Shown here one piece after another: positions 1 through 10,439 of a DNA stretch of 64,000 bases. This DNA is from Amborella trichopoda (Eukaryota; Streptophyta; Magnoliopsida; Amborellales; Amborellaceae), in assembly GCF_000471905.2 (NCBI RefSeq), contig NW_006499705.1, positions 608,202-672,201 on the forward strand, given 5' to 3'. Below the pieces are notes generated by a model. The model saw only the letters and a program-made list of their open reading frames with translations. It was not told where the DNA came from and ran no database searches. The position numbers and the translations under genes are program-made. Position 1 is the first letter of the stretch; each line of letters begins with the position of its first letter.

Positions 1-296
1 GTTTATCCTTTTGTGTGATGTAAATTAAATGCTGAATGGCGGTTCATGCAGGGAAAGAACATATCAATATTCGCATATTCATTCAAAAACATGAAAATTC
101 TTAATGGAGTACCTTCATTTCTTATTGAATTCCTAAAAAACAATATTTATAATGAATTTTAATAATTTTTTCGGATTTTTTTTAAGCTTTATTTTGACCG
201 ATTCACCCAATTCCCTATCCGGATCGCCGATTCGCCGATCCCGATCGGTTTTTTGGGTGCTCGATCTGGGTCACCGATCCGTTTTTTAAACCATTG
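1..296. mobile_element. hAT-like MITE, right part (cut by window edge)
   Basis: This AT-rich stretch ends in a block rich in ATCGG/CCGAT words and then TTTTTTAAACCATTG. It aligns over almost its whole length with 58600-58895, which ends in the same way, and its right end resembles that of 37746-38090. No coding potential is seen. The end motif (CAATGGTTTAAAAA on the other strand) and the 8-bp flanking repeat at the third copy suggest a non-autonomous hAT-type element. The left end lies outside the window. Confidence 0.55.
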
Positions 297-690
297 TTGG
301 GAACTAATGCTTCTGGAATGCTTCGTGAGATTACTGGAGGGCATTGGAACTCATAGTCAACTTGATTCTAACGAGTCATTCGAAAATAATAGTTCCGAAT
401 TTAGAGGAATTTTTGTAGAAAAATAAAAAAATAAAATACGGGAAACATTTTCTAAGTGCCACTAATTGTCTTTTCACGTTTACTTTTATTTTTTAAATTT
501 TCTTTCATTTTTCATATTTTGGTATGAAAGTCTTTTCAAAATATTAAAATTTAAGTATTTATCATTTATTTATGTCATTGCCTACAATATTTCAAATTAG
601 ATGATGAATGAATGCTCGTGCTTATCCAAGAGGTGGCACATCTAAAAGAGCTTGCATATATAATTTATGGAGTGAAGGAGACGTGACTTA
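297..690. repeat. Segmental duplication copy A, first block
   Basis: This block aligns with 4670-5130. Shared phrases include 'aatgcttctggaatgctt', 'ttgattctaacgagtcatt', 'gtcttttcacgtttactttt' and 'tgcttatccaagag'. The two copies have diverged by many substitutions and small indels. No gene is recognised in either. Copy A is separated from its second block (3350-3790) by about 2.6 kb of later sequence. Confidence 0.65.
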
Positions 691-879
691 TATGATGTAA
701 AGCAAAATATGTTCTACTCCCGCCGAAGTAAAATGTCTATTTACTCCCTCGGATAAAACACCACCTATTTAACCTCTTCAATTCATGGATTAACTTCAAT
801 AAAATGTTTTCCTAATTGTAACCTTTGTGCACTTGAAAAAAATATTGTTTTTTTAGAATGATCATCAAATAATACTTAA

Positions 880-1277
880 AGGGTGCAGTTGGCATACAGA
901 TGCATCCGTTGCGGTAGAGGTAAGGTGTACATTCAAATTTTATCAAGGTAAACAATTTTGATGTAAAATGTTCTTAGGATTATCTCAAAATCTATTTTTA
1001 TATCTAATTATAAAATTTTAAATTTAAAAAATGGCTAAAATCAAGTAGATCTATAAACATATGAAAATCTTGAAAATGGACCGTGTAGATAATATGTTGT
1101 AAAATGCGCTATTTCTAAGACTTAAAATCTTTTTATTTTTCATGGTCATACATCTCGATGTCGAGATGATTCATCAAAAGGTTTTTCAACATTAAAACTA
1201 TCTTTTCCGATGGATTTTTGAGGTGCATCCGTAGTTCTACATTACAAGGTTGCATCCTTATATAAACTTTTTCCATA
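880..1277. mobile_element. MULE-like MITE, family 1
   Basis: A non-coding element whose right end reads 'ttatataaactttttcc' and whose core carries the family 1 phrase 'atctataaacatatgaaaa' followed by a ggaccgt-gtagataat block. The same core recurs at 27847-28202, 38095-38330, 56099-56415 and 60780-61270. The right half is closest to 56250-56415. Terminal sequences of the GGAAAAAGTTTATATA kind suggest a Mutator-like non-autonomous family, by inference. Confidence 0.5.
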
Positions 1278-1439
1278 CTTAAATGGTGCCCAAACTTTCA
1301 GATTAAAAAAATCCTCCCAATTAGATCTTCTAATCATAGGACTAGAAGCAAACTATGCTCCCAAGAGAGTATAGTATTTTAGGAGTATTACATGTTATGT
1401 TTCATTTCACCCAGTCATCTCTTAAAAAATATAGTAAAA

Positions 1440-2285
1440 ATAATTGAATTGCCCATATTCAAGATTGAGAATATGAAGAAGCTAGGCCATTTAGGTATTT
1501 AAACCCCACTTGAGTGGTCCAAGCCAAATGACAAGAATACCTTGGTTGTTAAGGATTAGCAATATGAACCTACCAAATAATGAAAATACCTATGGTTCTT
1601 TAAAGTTAGCAATAAGAAGTCACTTTTTTTTTTTTTCCATTGTGATCTTGTTAACACTGAATAACCAAGGGTACTTTATACTTTATTCTTTTATTCAGGC
1701 TACTCAAGTGTGGTTACATTATTTAAATGTAATTACTTGTTCAGGGTTCCTAATCAAAAGAATAGGCAATTAAGTAGTGTTTACTATTTTTTTTTTATCG
1801 AAAAAACAATAAAAGGCTCAAATTATATTACAAAATCACTAAAGGCTCAAATATCTCATTTACCATTGCAGGGGTTACTATTTAAGTTTTATTCATACAA
1901 ATACCTCTTAAAAAGTTCTGCAAAAGTTCCCTAATTGTCCCTATGTAGGATGGGAAACATGAACAATCAAGGGAATTATAGTTGTTTAGCCCCACTTAAG
2001 GGGCTCATGTAAAGTTTCAAAATAATCCCTAGTTGTTCAGGACTAGGAAATTAGAGATGTTAAGTGACCGAGATATCCCTAATTGTGTACGAATAACAAT
2101 ACAAATTAGGGGATTTCATCATTTGATAGTCTTGTGCTCCCAACATTGAAGAACCGCGAGTATTTTTGTAATTTAGCTCGAGCCACTTATGCTAGGTAAA
2201 TTACCAAAAGGCCCTAATTGTTCAAGGTTCCTAACTTTGAACTAGCGAAATTCAACAATTTTTTAGCGAATATCCCTATTAGAGA
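1440..2285. repeat. Degenerate tandem-like repeat
   Basis: Phrases such as 'cctaattgttcaaggttcc', 'aataccttggttgttaagg' and 'ccccacttgagtgg' or 'ccccacttaaggggc' return at irregular spacing of roughly 40-90 bp with heavy divergence. It looks like a decayed minisatellite. The short open frames here (for example 1510-1773) share these phrases and show no codon-level conservation, so they are not called as genes. Confidence 0.4.
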
Positions 2286-2782
2286 TATTTTATGCCCTTT
2301 AATTATTTTGTAATATAATCTGAGCCCTTAGTTGATAGTTTCTCTCCTTCTAAGAGGAACATACGTGAAATAAAGCCTAAAAAACAACAATTTTGATGTT
2401 AAATAGAATGATTTGATACTTTTAAAGATTTTGTATGGTAATTTGAACATTTAATTGATATTATCTCATCATGTTAATTGGAAGTCTTATTTTGGAATGG
2501 AATGAAATATTTGTTTAAATATTGTATGCCTTTTAAGTTTCCTATTTTTATTTGTCATTATTATTTCTTTCCTATACTTTTATTTAAAACTAAATCTAGA
2601 TACTAAATGAACTTTAAAAGGGTTTCCCTAACAAATATTGGATTTGAATAATGAATAAATGATTGTGTAGATAACCTCTATAAAATAAAATACATTGACA
2701 AGATTTCATATAGAAAGATAACTTGGGAAACTCTAGGCAAAGGAGACGTGACTTGTAATACCAGAGTCACCCTTGTAATTAT

Positions 2783-3287
2783 GGAAAATATTTCTGTACT
2801 TCTCCTATAACATAAAAGATTTATGCTTCGCCTACCATCAATCCGTCCAATTTTGATCAAGAGAGCCATTCACCGTTTGATCTTAGATCTGATGTCTCAA
2901 AATATTTTATTTTTAGTTTTTATTATACAAATTGTATGAATATAAAACTTCATACGTGCCATCTTCTCATTGGGGTGCACCTAAAAGAAATATTAAAAAC
3001 AATTTTTCGATAAAATATAATAACCAAAATACCCCTTGAAACTTTTAGAGATATTTTGGCCATTTTATTTTATTAGAAATATTTTTCGCTAATTTGAGTT
3101 TAATAGAGGACTGGATATCTATAATTTGGTATCAAAATAGTTTATAGAAAAAAAAAATTAAAAGTAAAATAGTGTAGAGACATGACATTGTGATTAGAGC
3201 AATCTTAGCCCTCCATTCAGATTGGACGATTGGATAAGGGGAAGTATATAAATTTTATAATGTAGGGGAAGCATAGAAAGCTTGCCC
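2783..3287. mobile_element. MULE-like MITE, family 2 (505 bp)
   Basis: The left end (ggaaaatatttctgtact) and the inverted right end (gggcaagctttctatgct) form a terminal inverted repeat that can be followed for about 60 bp, imperfectly. The flanks tgtaattat (2774-2782) and tataattat (3288-3296) match 8 of 9, a 9-bp target-site duplication typical of Mutator-like elements. No transposase is present. The same unit occurs twice, head to head, at 5133-6113. Confidence 0.65.
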
Positions 3288-3349
3288 TATAATTATTTCC
3301 AAATATACATAGAAGATGGATGTAGTCTCATTCTTATGTTCACATTAGA

Positions 3350-3790
3350 CATGTGCTGTACTAACTGGTGATTTAATAGGCAACCTCAAACTTCCCAAAA
3401 TATGTTCACATTTCAGGGGTCCCTAAAAAAATGTAATTATCCTATATCTTAGGTATTGGTTGGTACCATATACAACAGTATGTCTCTAGATAAAAAGTTG
3501 TTTAAGTGGGAACTTAAATCATGCTTAGTGATCCTTAATTCTCAGCAAAAAAACCCGAGGTTTTCTAAAGTTCAAATAATCATGGTTGGAAGACCTTTAT
3601 TTTTTTCATCTTATTGTTAATTGGTAGGAAGACTTTGGATTTGTTGAAGTTCAGAGAATCATGGTAGGAAGGCATTGTTCTCTCAATTTCTTTGAATCTT
3701 GGAAGAGTTCTGGTTGGTTGTAAGTTTAAAAAATCGTGGTTTAAATTGGCACATGCGGATGCACCACTGATCAAATGTTAAAAAAAAAAG
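3350..3790. repeat. Segmental duplication copy A, second block
   Basis: Aligns with 6116-6515. Shared phrases include 'gatttaataggcaacctc', 'aaatcatgcttagtga', 'ttattgttaatt-gtaggaag' and 'gaatcttggaagagt-ctgg'. An open frame on the minus strand (3580-3774) is not matched by an open frame in the sister copy and is probably spurious. A piece near 3755-3785 (gatgcaccactgatcaaatg) also recurs at 26429-26449 beside a LINE. Confidence 0.65.
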
Positions 3791-3963
3791 ACCCTTCGAA
3801 GAGAGGGACAGAGAGGAGAAACTTGAGTGAGAATCAAGGGAAATTGAGAGAAAATGGGAAAATAATTAGCGGCCGCGAACTAATAAAAGGAAATTATGGG
3901 GGAGAGAAGAGAGATGGTGAAAGAAAATAAAAATGTTTTTAATAAAAATTAGGGAAATATATG

Positions 3964-4075
3964 TTGTCTCTATAGTATTTAAAAGGGGATAAATAATATA
4001 AAACAATTAGTTTTTGGAATTGTCTCTATAGTATCTAAAAGGGGATAAACAATATAAAACAATTACTTGTTGGAA
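3964..4075. repeat. Tandem duplication, 2 x 56 bp
   Basis: Two adjacent copies of a unit beginning ttgtctctatagtat and continuing through aaaaggggata and tataaaacaatta. They differ at only a few bases, so the duplication is younger than the surrounding segmental duplication. Confidence 0.8.
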
Positions 4076-4079
4076 TTAA

Positions 4080-4669
4080 AAATAAATCCCAATGCTTTCA
4101 TATATTTCAAAGTTTTTTTAAAAAAATTACCCAAAAATAGTCTTAGTTTGGTGAAGCACTAGTCTAATTTTTTTTTTTTTGTGTGTGTGTGTGGGAATGT
4201 TCAAATTGAAATCCTTTACGAGAAGCCATTTTTAGCATAATAGATCGACATCTTTATAATAATTTCAATCACACATTCTAAGTGTCAGATCAACCTCTGG
4301 CTTGCTTTTTGCCTATTGTTGGTCGGGCGCTTGGAGTATCAGACCGCCTTATCAAATAAGTTGTGGTTTTGTACTTCAAGTGCCCACCAATATTATTGTA
4401 GGGGAATTCGAGTACCTGATCCAGGAATTTCTTGGATAAAATTAAAAAATAACAAGAAATGAAACTTGAAGGTAAAATATGAAAATATTGGGATTTGTTT
4501 CTGAATAAATGGTTTTCTATATTAATTACCTTAAAAAAATTATCTCTCATATTTCACATTTTATGTTATTATTATTATTATTACTATTATTATTATTTAT
4601 ATAATGCCACTTTTCAATTTAAAATTAATAGTTCCAGATCGCCTTGGTCTATATTTTCATCTTTGTAAG
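4080..4669. other. AT-rich DNA with a TTA microsatellite
   Basis: No gene or element is recognised. A TTA/ATT microsatellite lies at about 4563-4600 and a TG run at about 4180-4192. The minus-strand open frame at 4290-4550 has no recognisable domain. Confidence 0.5.
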
Positions 4670-5132
4670 GAAGAAGAACCGTTCAGAAATAATGCTTATG
4701 GAATGCTTTGCGAGCTTACATGAGGCGTTTGGAACTAAAAGTTAAATTGATTCTAATGAGTCATTTGAAAGTCCTAGTTCCGAATTGAGAGGAAATTTGT
4801 ACATGAAAATAAAAAATTAATAATACGAGAAACATTTTATGCATACCGCTAATTGTCTTTTCATGTTTACTTTTATTTTTAAAATTTTATTTTATTTTTC
4901 AGATTATTTTTGACAAGAATGATTAGTTGGATATTTTAATTGGAATTCATATTTTGGATGAAGTCTTTTTGAAAATTTATATGTAGTTTATTTTTATTAA
5001 AAATTAAATTTGGTTAATAAATAAATGAGAATTTTTCAAAATATTTTGGCTAACTAATGATCGTGCTTATCCAAGAGCAGGTCTAAAAAAAAAAGGCACA
5101 TCTAGAAGGGCTTATATATATAATTTAGAAAT
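4670..5132. repeat. Segmental duplication copy B, first block
   Basis: Sister of 297-690 (see that entry). Copy B carries extra sequence near 4920-5050 that copy A lacks, and it is followed directly by a pair of MITEs, whereas copy A is followed by a different 2-kb stretch. Confidence 0.65.
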
Positions 5133-6113
5133 GAGAAAGGTTTCTATACTTCCCCTATAACATAAAAGATATATGCTTCTCCTCCCATCCAGCCGTTCAA
5201 TTTAGATCAAGTGAGCCTCTCACTATTTGATCTAGATTCGATGTCTCAGAGTACTTTATTTTTAGTTTTTTCTACAAATTATATGAATATGAAATTTGGG
5301 TAGTGCTATGTTCTCACTAGGGCACACCTACGAAAAATATTAAAAATAAATTTTCGATAAAATATAATGATGAAAATACCCTTTGAAATTTTCAAGGGTA
5401 TTTTAGTTATTTTATTTTATTGGAAATATTTTTTATATTTTTTTGAAGTGCGGGTTTAAGAGAGGAGTGGACGCCCAAAATTTGGTGTCAAAATAAGTTT
5501 TAGAAAAAAGTTAAAATAAAATAGTGTAGAGACGTGACATGTGATTGAAACCATCTTAGCCATCCATTTAGAATGAACTATTGGATAAGGGGAAGCATAT
5601 AAGTCTTATGTTGTAGAAAAAGTATAGAAAGCTTTCCCGTAAGCTTTCTATGCTTCTCCTACTACATCAAACTTATATACCTCCCCCCATCCAACAATCC
5701 ATTTTGAATGAACGGCTACGATGGCCCTAATCACAATATCACGTCTCTACACTATTTCATTTTTAATTTTTTTCTAGAAACTATTTTGACATTAAATTTT
5801 GGGCATTCACTCCTCTCTTAAGGTCGCACTTGCAAAAAATAATATTCTCAATAAAATAAAATGACAAGGGCATTCTGGTCTTTATATTTTATGAAAAAAT
5901 TCTTTTTAATATTTTATTAGTTGTGCCCCATTTAGAAGATGGCACATACCAAATTTTGTATTTATAAAATTTATATACAACTAAAAACAAAATACTATGA
6001 GGTGTCGGATGTAGATCAAACAATTAGCGACTCATTTGATCTAAATTGAATGGTTGGATGGGAGGGAAAATATATATCTTCTATGCTTTAGGGCAATTAC
6101 AGAAACCTTTCCC
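5133..6113. mobile_element. Two family 2 MITEs, head to head (foldback)
   Basis: The left unit (5133-5638) runs like the element at 2783-3287. The right unit (about 5641-6113) is the same unit reversed. Together they form a near-palindrome of almost 1 kb centred at about 5640, where gaaagctttcccgtaagctttc lies across the junction. Each unit also has its own terminal inverted repeats. Both share internal words with the 2783 copy (tttgatct, gtgtagagacgtgac, ccatccattt). No coding sequence is present. It could be a composite insertion or one MITE landing in another's end. Confidence 0.65.
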
Positions 6114-6515
6114 ATGATTTAATAGGCAACCTCAAACTTCTCAAAATATGTTCACATTTGATTCTATCTTTGCCCTAGGGGTCCTTAAAAAATGTAATTC
6201 CCCTATATTTTAGGCATTAGTACCACATTCAATAATATGTCTCTATATTAAAATTTGGTTAAAATTTTGTGGAAGCTTAAATCATGCTTAGTGAACCTTA
6301 ATTTCTTAGCAAAAGCATGAGGCTTGCTCAAGTTTAAATAATCATGATAGGAAGACATTTCTTTTTTTCTTTTATTTTTTTCTTATTGTTAATTTGTAGG
6401 AAGACTTAGGGTTGTTCAAGTTTAGATAATCATAGTAGGAAGGCATGGTTCTCTCAATTTCATGGAATCTTGGAAGAGTACTGGTTGGTTCGAATTTTAC
6501 AAAATCATGGTTTAA
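6114..6515. repeat. Segmental duplication copy B, second block
   Basis: Sister of 3350-3790. It is interrupted at its right edge by the LINE 3' fragment that begins in a T run at about 6519. It contains a stretch (about 6167-6178) missing from copy A. Confidence 0.65.
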
Positions 6516-6518
6516 AAT

Positions 6519-6966
6519 TGTTTTTTTTTAATGAGAAGTTATCTATATTTTACTCCAATACTGATGAAAAGAGATTACATCATTAGAAACAATAAAAGTA
6601 GATAAGGAGGAGCCATCCTAAGCAAGAGAATCTGCTACGCCATTTGCTTCTCTATAGATATGTACAAAAGAAAAGTTGATCGTGGAAGACAAATCCATTA
6701 CTTGTAGGAACACTTGCCTAAAAGCCCATGGAACCTTCTGTTGTCTACTGTACCACCTAATGACGTTCAATGATTCACCTTCAACCACAATGCAATCCCC
6801 CAGACTATTAGATGGGAAGATCTTCAGGCCAAAAAGAAGGGCATATAACTTGGCGAAATTGATTGTAGCATCTTCCAAAGGTCCATCATAAGAGAACATA
6901 ACCACCCCTTCTGAATTTCTCACAAACCCCCAAAGCCAGCTGGCCCTGGATTCCCTAATAAATTGT
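6519..6966 (-). mobile_element. LINE (L1, RNH type), 3'-terminal fragment
   Basis: Minus-strand reading at 6618-6923 gives the C-terminal RNase H domain found in plant L1-type LINEs: MRNSEGVVMFSYDGPL, then NFAKLYALLFGLKIF, VVEGESLNVIRW and VHIYREANGVADSLA. The T run at 6519-6527 is the complement of the poly(A) tail. The usual VEGDS is VEGES here, and HAEL is replaced by FAKL, so catalytic residues are lost. Only the last ~450 bp are present, the usual outcome of incomplete reverse transcription. Confidence 0.8.
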
Positions 6967-8520
6967 TGTAAAAGTTAAATTTAAAACCCCCACTAAAGGT
7001 GGTTGTTATATGTTATTCTTGATGTACTTGTATCCTCGGGGCCAATAAGGAGAGAGCCGGTAGTAACCTGGTCCTGCCGGTGCCCAAGATGTTGTAGACC
7101 ACGGGAATACTATAGCAATAAGCCTAATATTGGGCGACCTTTGAAGAAGTGTCAATATTGCCTTAAATTTCATGAGAGGGTAGTTTTGGATACCCTAAGG
7201 ACACCTCCAAAGTTTCGTCGCATTCTGACAAGTTTTGAGATGATCAGGATGAAACTTAGTTTGCAAATCCAGTTCCTATCATGCTAAAAATATACCCTAT
7301 AACTATAACCCCATTTTTTGAGTCTCAAAAGAGTATCAAACCACAGTTATTAGATCAAGAATATTCAGGTACCAAATTTCAGCTCAATTGACCCTTCGGA
7401 ACCATTCTGGGCTTAACTTACCATAAAAGGGTGGGTTTTACATTAGTATCGTGCAGTCTCTGTGAACTAGTTTCTATTTATGGAAGCTATATCTTTTCAT
7501 TGCGAGATGATCTTCAACTGCTCATAACTGACACATTTTAGATCAAATTAAGCTTAAATTCGGACGTGAGCTAGATCTCGATGATACGCTCGTTTTGACA
7601 TATAACATATGTCATGACGTGACCCGAAACAAGAGAATTCTTATATAAAAGACGGTTCGAAACATGAAAATTCAGATTTTAAAAAGAAGAACATCCAATT
7701 TTTTGAGAGGCGAAAGTTTAAAATCTCGATGTCGGATCGAGAAAGTATGGGTTCGTTGAGACCATGCTTCAAAGAGGTACAATTTGATATAATTTTTGTG
7801 AATGATCGGAGGCCGGATAACACAGAATTTTGAGGTCGAAGATGGCATACTTTTTCAGTCACCGGAATCCCATTTTGCGTCGACTTTCCAAAATTGGAAC
7901 GTACTAAAATAGAAACCAAAATGGACGAAATTTCTCACAAAATGATCGTGATGGTATCATCTTCAATTTGTGATCAAACTGAAGTCTCAGAACATCATAA
8001 ATTGTGTCGAATCGGTGGTCGAAGAATCACAAGTTTATGAAACTTGGCTGGATTTTGGGTTATTTTTAAAAAATATGTTTCAAGATGATTAAAGGTTATA
8101 AAAACGTGTGTAATAATTCAAGCATTCATCCTACGATGCTTGATCGCTCAAATTGCCATGTAAATGTCCAAAAAATCTCATGAAGCCTAGCAATGGCAAG
8201 AGGTCCCTCATGGAGTGATGATTTTATTATTTGTGGAAAAGTGTTGAAGGGTATTTTAGTTATTTAGTCAAAAACGGGATTAATATTTTAATTCATTAAA
8301 TGTATATTTTTTGAAAATTTTGGTTGTTTCCTAGCAATCCACCCTTGTTTTGGGGTTGCTCTATTTAAGGAACTTAAGTCATTTGTAATTGATCTCTTGG
8401 AAAGTCTTGAAATCTCTTTTGAAAGATTGAAATTCTTGTGAATTAGGTTTGTTCTTTTGCCTTGCTTTCAAATTCAAGACTCAAGATGGGAGGAGAGAGA
8501 AAAATTTTATAGAGAGAGAA
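6967..8520 (+). other. Unassigned stretch with LTR-like features
   Basis: No protein family is recognised. The sequence changes character relative to both flanks. A TATA-like 'ctctatttaagg' at about 8360 is followed by a T- and G-rich leader-like stretch, as in U3/R of plant LTR elements, and it leads into repetitive CT-rich DNA. It may be part of an old LTR, split by the 9594-19942 element. No second LTR was found, so the family is left open. Open frames at 7003-7287 and 7641-7919 have no recognisable domain. Confidence 0.25.
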
Positions 8521-8840
8521 TATATCTATAGGAACCCTTTGCTCCCTTGAACCCCAAAGTTCATAGTCCCTTAGGATTCTCAACTCCCAATCTCATACAC
8601 CTTAGAACTCCTAATTTCCATACACCTTAGAACCCTTAGCTCCCAATCCTACTCCATATACCCTATACCTTATCTTAGCTACCCTATACCATGCATCATA
8701 GTACCCCATACACCATAGTATCCTATACACCTTTGTTAGCTTATACCTTAGCCTATCCTATACACCGTAGCTAGCTTATACCTTAGCCTATCCCATACAC
8801 CTTAGTTCCTATACACCATACCTCAACCCAACCCAACCCA
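8521..8840. repeat. Minisatellite, 'tatacaccttag' type
   Basis: Degenerate units of roughly 20-35 bp built on 'catacaccttagaac', 'cctatacaccatag' and 'agcttataccttagcctat'. No coding content. Confidence 0.7.
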
Positions 8841-8944
8841 CCTATGCTAGACATCTAGACCTTGGACCCTAACCTTGACCCAAGACTAAGATCTCTCTCT
8901 TTAGTGCATGCAAAAGGATCAATGAAGGTGCACCTAGGCTCAAG

Positions 8945-9588
8945 CCCATTTTAGGTCCACTCTATCTTCTCTCTCTTGTCTCTATCTCTCTCTCCTTTCC
9001 TCTTTCTCTCTCTTCTTTCTTTCTTCTCTCTCTCTCTTCTTTATCTCTCTTCTCTCTCTCTCTACTCGGACCCAGGGCAGGTCCAAGCCCATTCTCTCTC
9101 TTTCTCTCCCTCTATTCAGATCAAGGGTGGGTCCGAGTCCCTACTCTCTCTCTCTCTCTCGTCCAAACCAAACCCGCACCTAGGGTGGGCCTGGCTATGC
9201 TCTCTCTCCCTATCTCTCTTGTCTCTCGCCCCCTTCTTACTCTGTTCACAGACCCACACCTTAGGCGGGTCTGCCCCTTTCTCTCTCTTACTCTCCTCCA
9301 TTCTCTCTCTTCCCTCTCACTCGGGTCTTGGACCCGCACGTTAGGCTGGTTCGCCCCTACCTCTCTCACTTACTCTTCTCCACTCTCTCTCCCCTCTCAC
9401 TCGGGTCACAGACCCGCACCTTAGGCGGGTCCGCCCCTCTCTCTCTTACTCCTACACTCTCTCTGCCCTCTCACTCAGGTCGCAGCTCCTCACCTTAAGT
9501 GGGTTCGCCCCTCTCTCTCTTACTCTCTCGTCCACCCTTCTCTCTCTCTTACTCTCTTGTCCGTCCCTCTTTCTCTCATTCACTCTCT
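8945..9588 (+). repeat. CT-rich minisatellite, left part
   Basis: Long CTCTCT runs alternate with a GC-rich word of the form 'cagacccgcaccttaggcgg' at spacings of about 60-80 bp (9060, 9120, 9170, 9250, 9330, 9410, 9480). Open frames on both strands (for example 8976-9344) are products of the repeat. The array breaks off at the 5-bp target site at 9589-9593 and resumes at 19948. Confidence 0.75.
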
Positions 9589-9593
9589 CGTCT
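9589..9593. repeat. Target-site duplication, left (CGTCT)
   Basis: CGTCT here and at 19943-19947 flank the two LTRs exactly. Five base pairs is the usual target-site duplication of LTR retrotransposons. Confidence 0.75.
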
Positions 9594-10439
9594 TTTTTAT
9601 AGTGCAAAATCAAAGAGATCTTCAGAGGAAGATCTCTCTGATCTGAACACCACAAACTGATTTTAAAAGTAGATGATAGAGAATGTGTGGAAAATCAAAT
9701 TATGATATGAGGCCAGATCCGCTTAGAAACAAGTGGATCTGTTCTCAGATTAGTGGTAACGCCAGCATTGATCAGAATATGAAACACGAAATAAAAAGCA
9801 AAAAAAATTAATCTAATTTAATTAAAATGAAATAAAAGCAGAAAATAAATAATAAAAGAGTAAAAAATGATAGCGAACCGGGCCGGATGGCCCGGAACTC
9901 TTGAGCCTTCTGGGGCTCGCCTGTATTAGAACCGGTCCTCTTTTGTCTCTCTGAGTCAGATGTTCACCATAAAGTATTTAGTTGAAGAAGGGTGGTTGTA
10001 CCCTAAGGGTATATCTAGGGTGGTTGTGCCCTAGGTCTAGGTTTTCTCAGACTTAGGTTTGCTCTCAGGAGGCTAGGGTTCCTGAAGCAGTTTCTAGGGT
10101 TTTCTCTCAAGAGGCTCGAGTTCCTGAAGTAGTTTCTAGGGTTTTCTCTTCTCTCATGTAACTCTCTCTGTTTTTTTTTTTTCTCTCTGATCTCTTCCCT
10201 AGGGTTCTGGTCTCTCGGATTTTTTATCTCTATCTGCTCTCTCCTAAGGTTTGGTCTTTCTCCGTCATTTTTCCGAATGACCACGAAAAGAGGATTTATA
10301 GGGGTCAAAATCCGTTGGGGAGGATATACTCACATAACCTACATGTACTTATCCAAAAAAATAGGTTTACTAGGTTAAGTGTGATCCTAAGGGTTTAGGA
10401 AACCATAGAATTTACCAGATTTAAAATGGGGTGTCTACA
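9594..10439 (-). repeat. 3' LTR of the gag-only element
   Basis: About 846 bp, aligning along its whole length with 19061-19942. On the minus strand it begins TGTAGACACCCCATTTT. A TATA-like CTATAAAT is read on the minus strand near 10294-10301. A unit of about 42 bp (ggttcctgaagcagtttctaggg type) occurs twice here and three times in the other LTR, which explains most of the length difference. Just outside, the minus strand reads CCAAAGAGGGTCAAC, a purine-rich tract in the right place for the polypurine tract. Confidence 0.85.

Larger units (their letters stand above)
690..2739. other. About 2 kb bounded by a 15-bp direct repeat
   Basis: The 15-mer aaggagacgtgactt occurs at 675-689 and again, perfectly, at 2740-2754. 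The stretch between holds a small TIR element (880-1277), a degenerate repeat (1440-2285) and AT-rich DNA without coding content. The repeats could be a target-site duplication of a large composite insertion or a chance or recombination product. The sister duplication copy near 5100 lacks the 15-mer, so the matter is not settled. Confidence 0.35.

Noticed and set aside
7003-7287. Plus-strand frame with several Cys (CRCPRCCRP, CQYC)
   Set aside because: The spacing fits no zinc-finger family I know and the surroundings look like repeat DNA, so it is not called as a gene.
8976-9655. Several overlapping open frames on both strands
   Set aside because: They are by-products of the CT-rich minisatellite (Ser/Leu repeats on one strand, Glu/Arg on the other).
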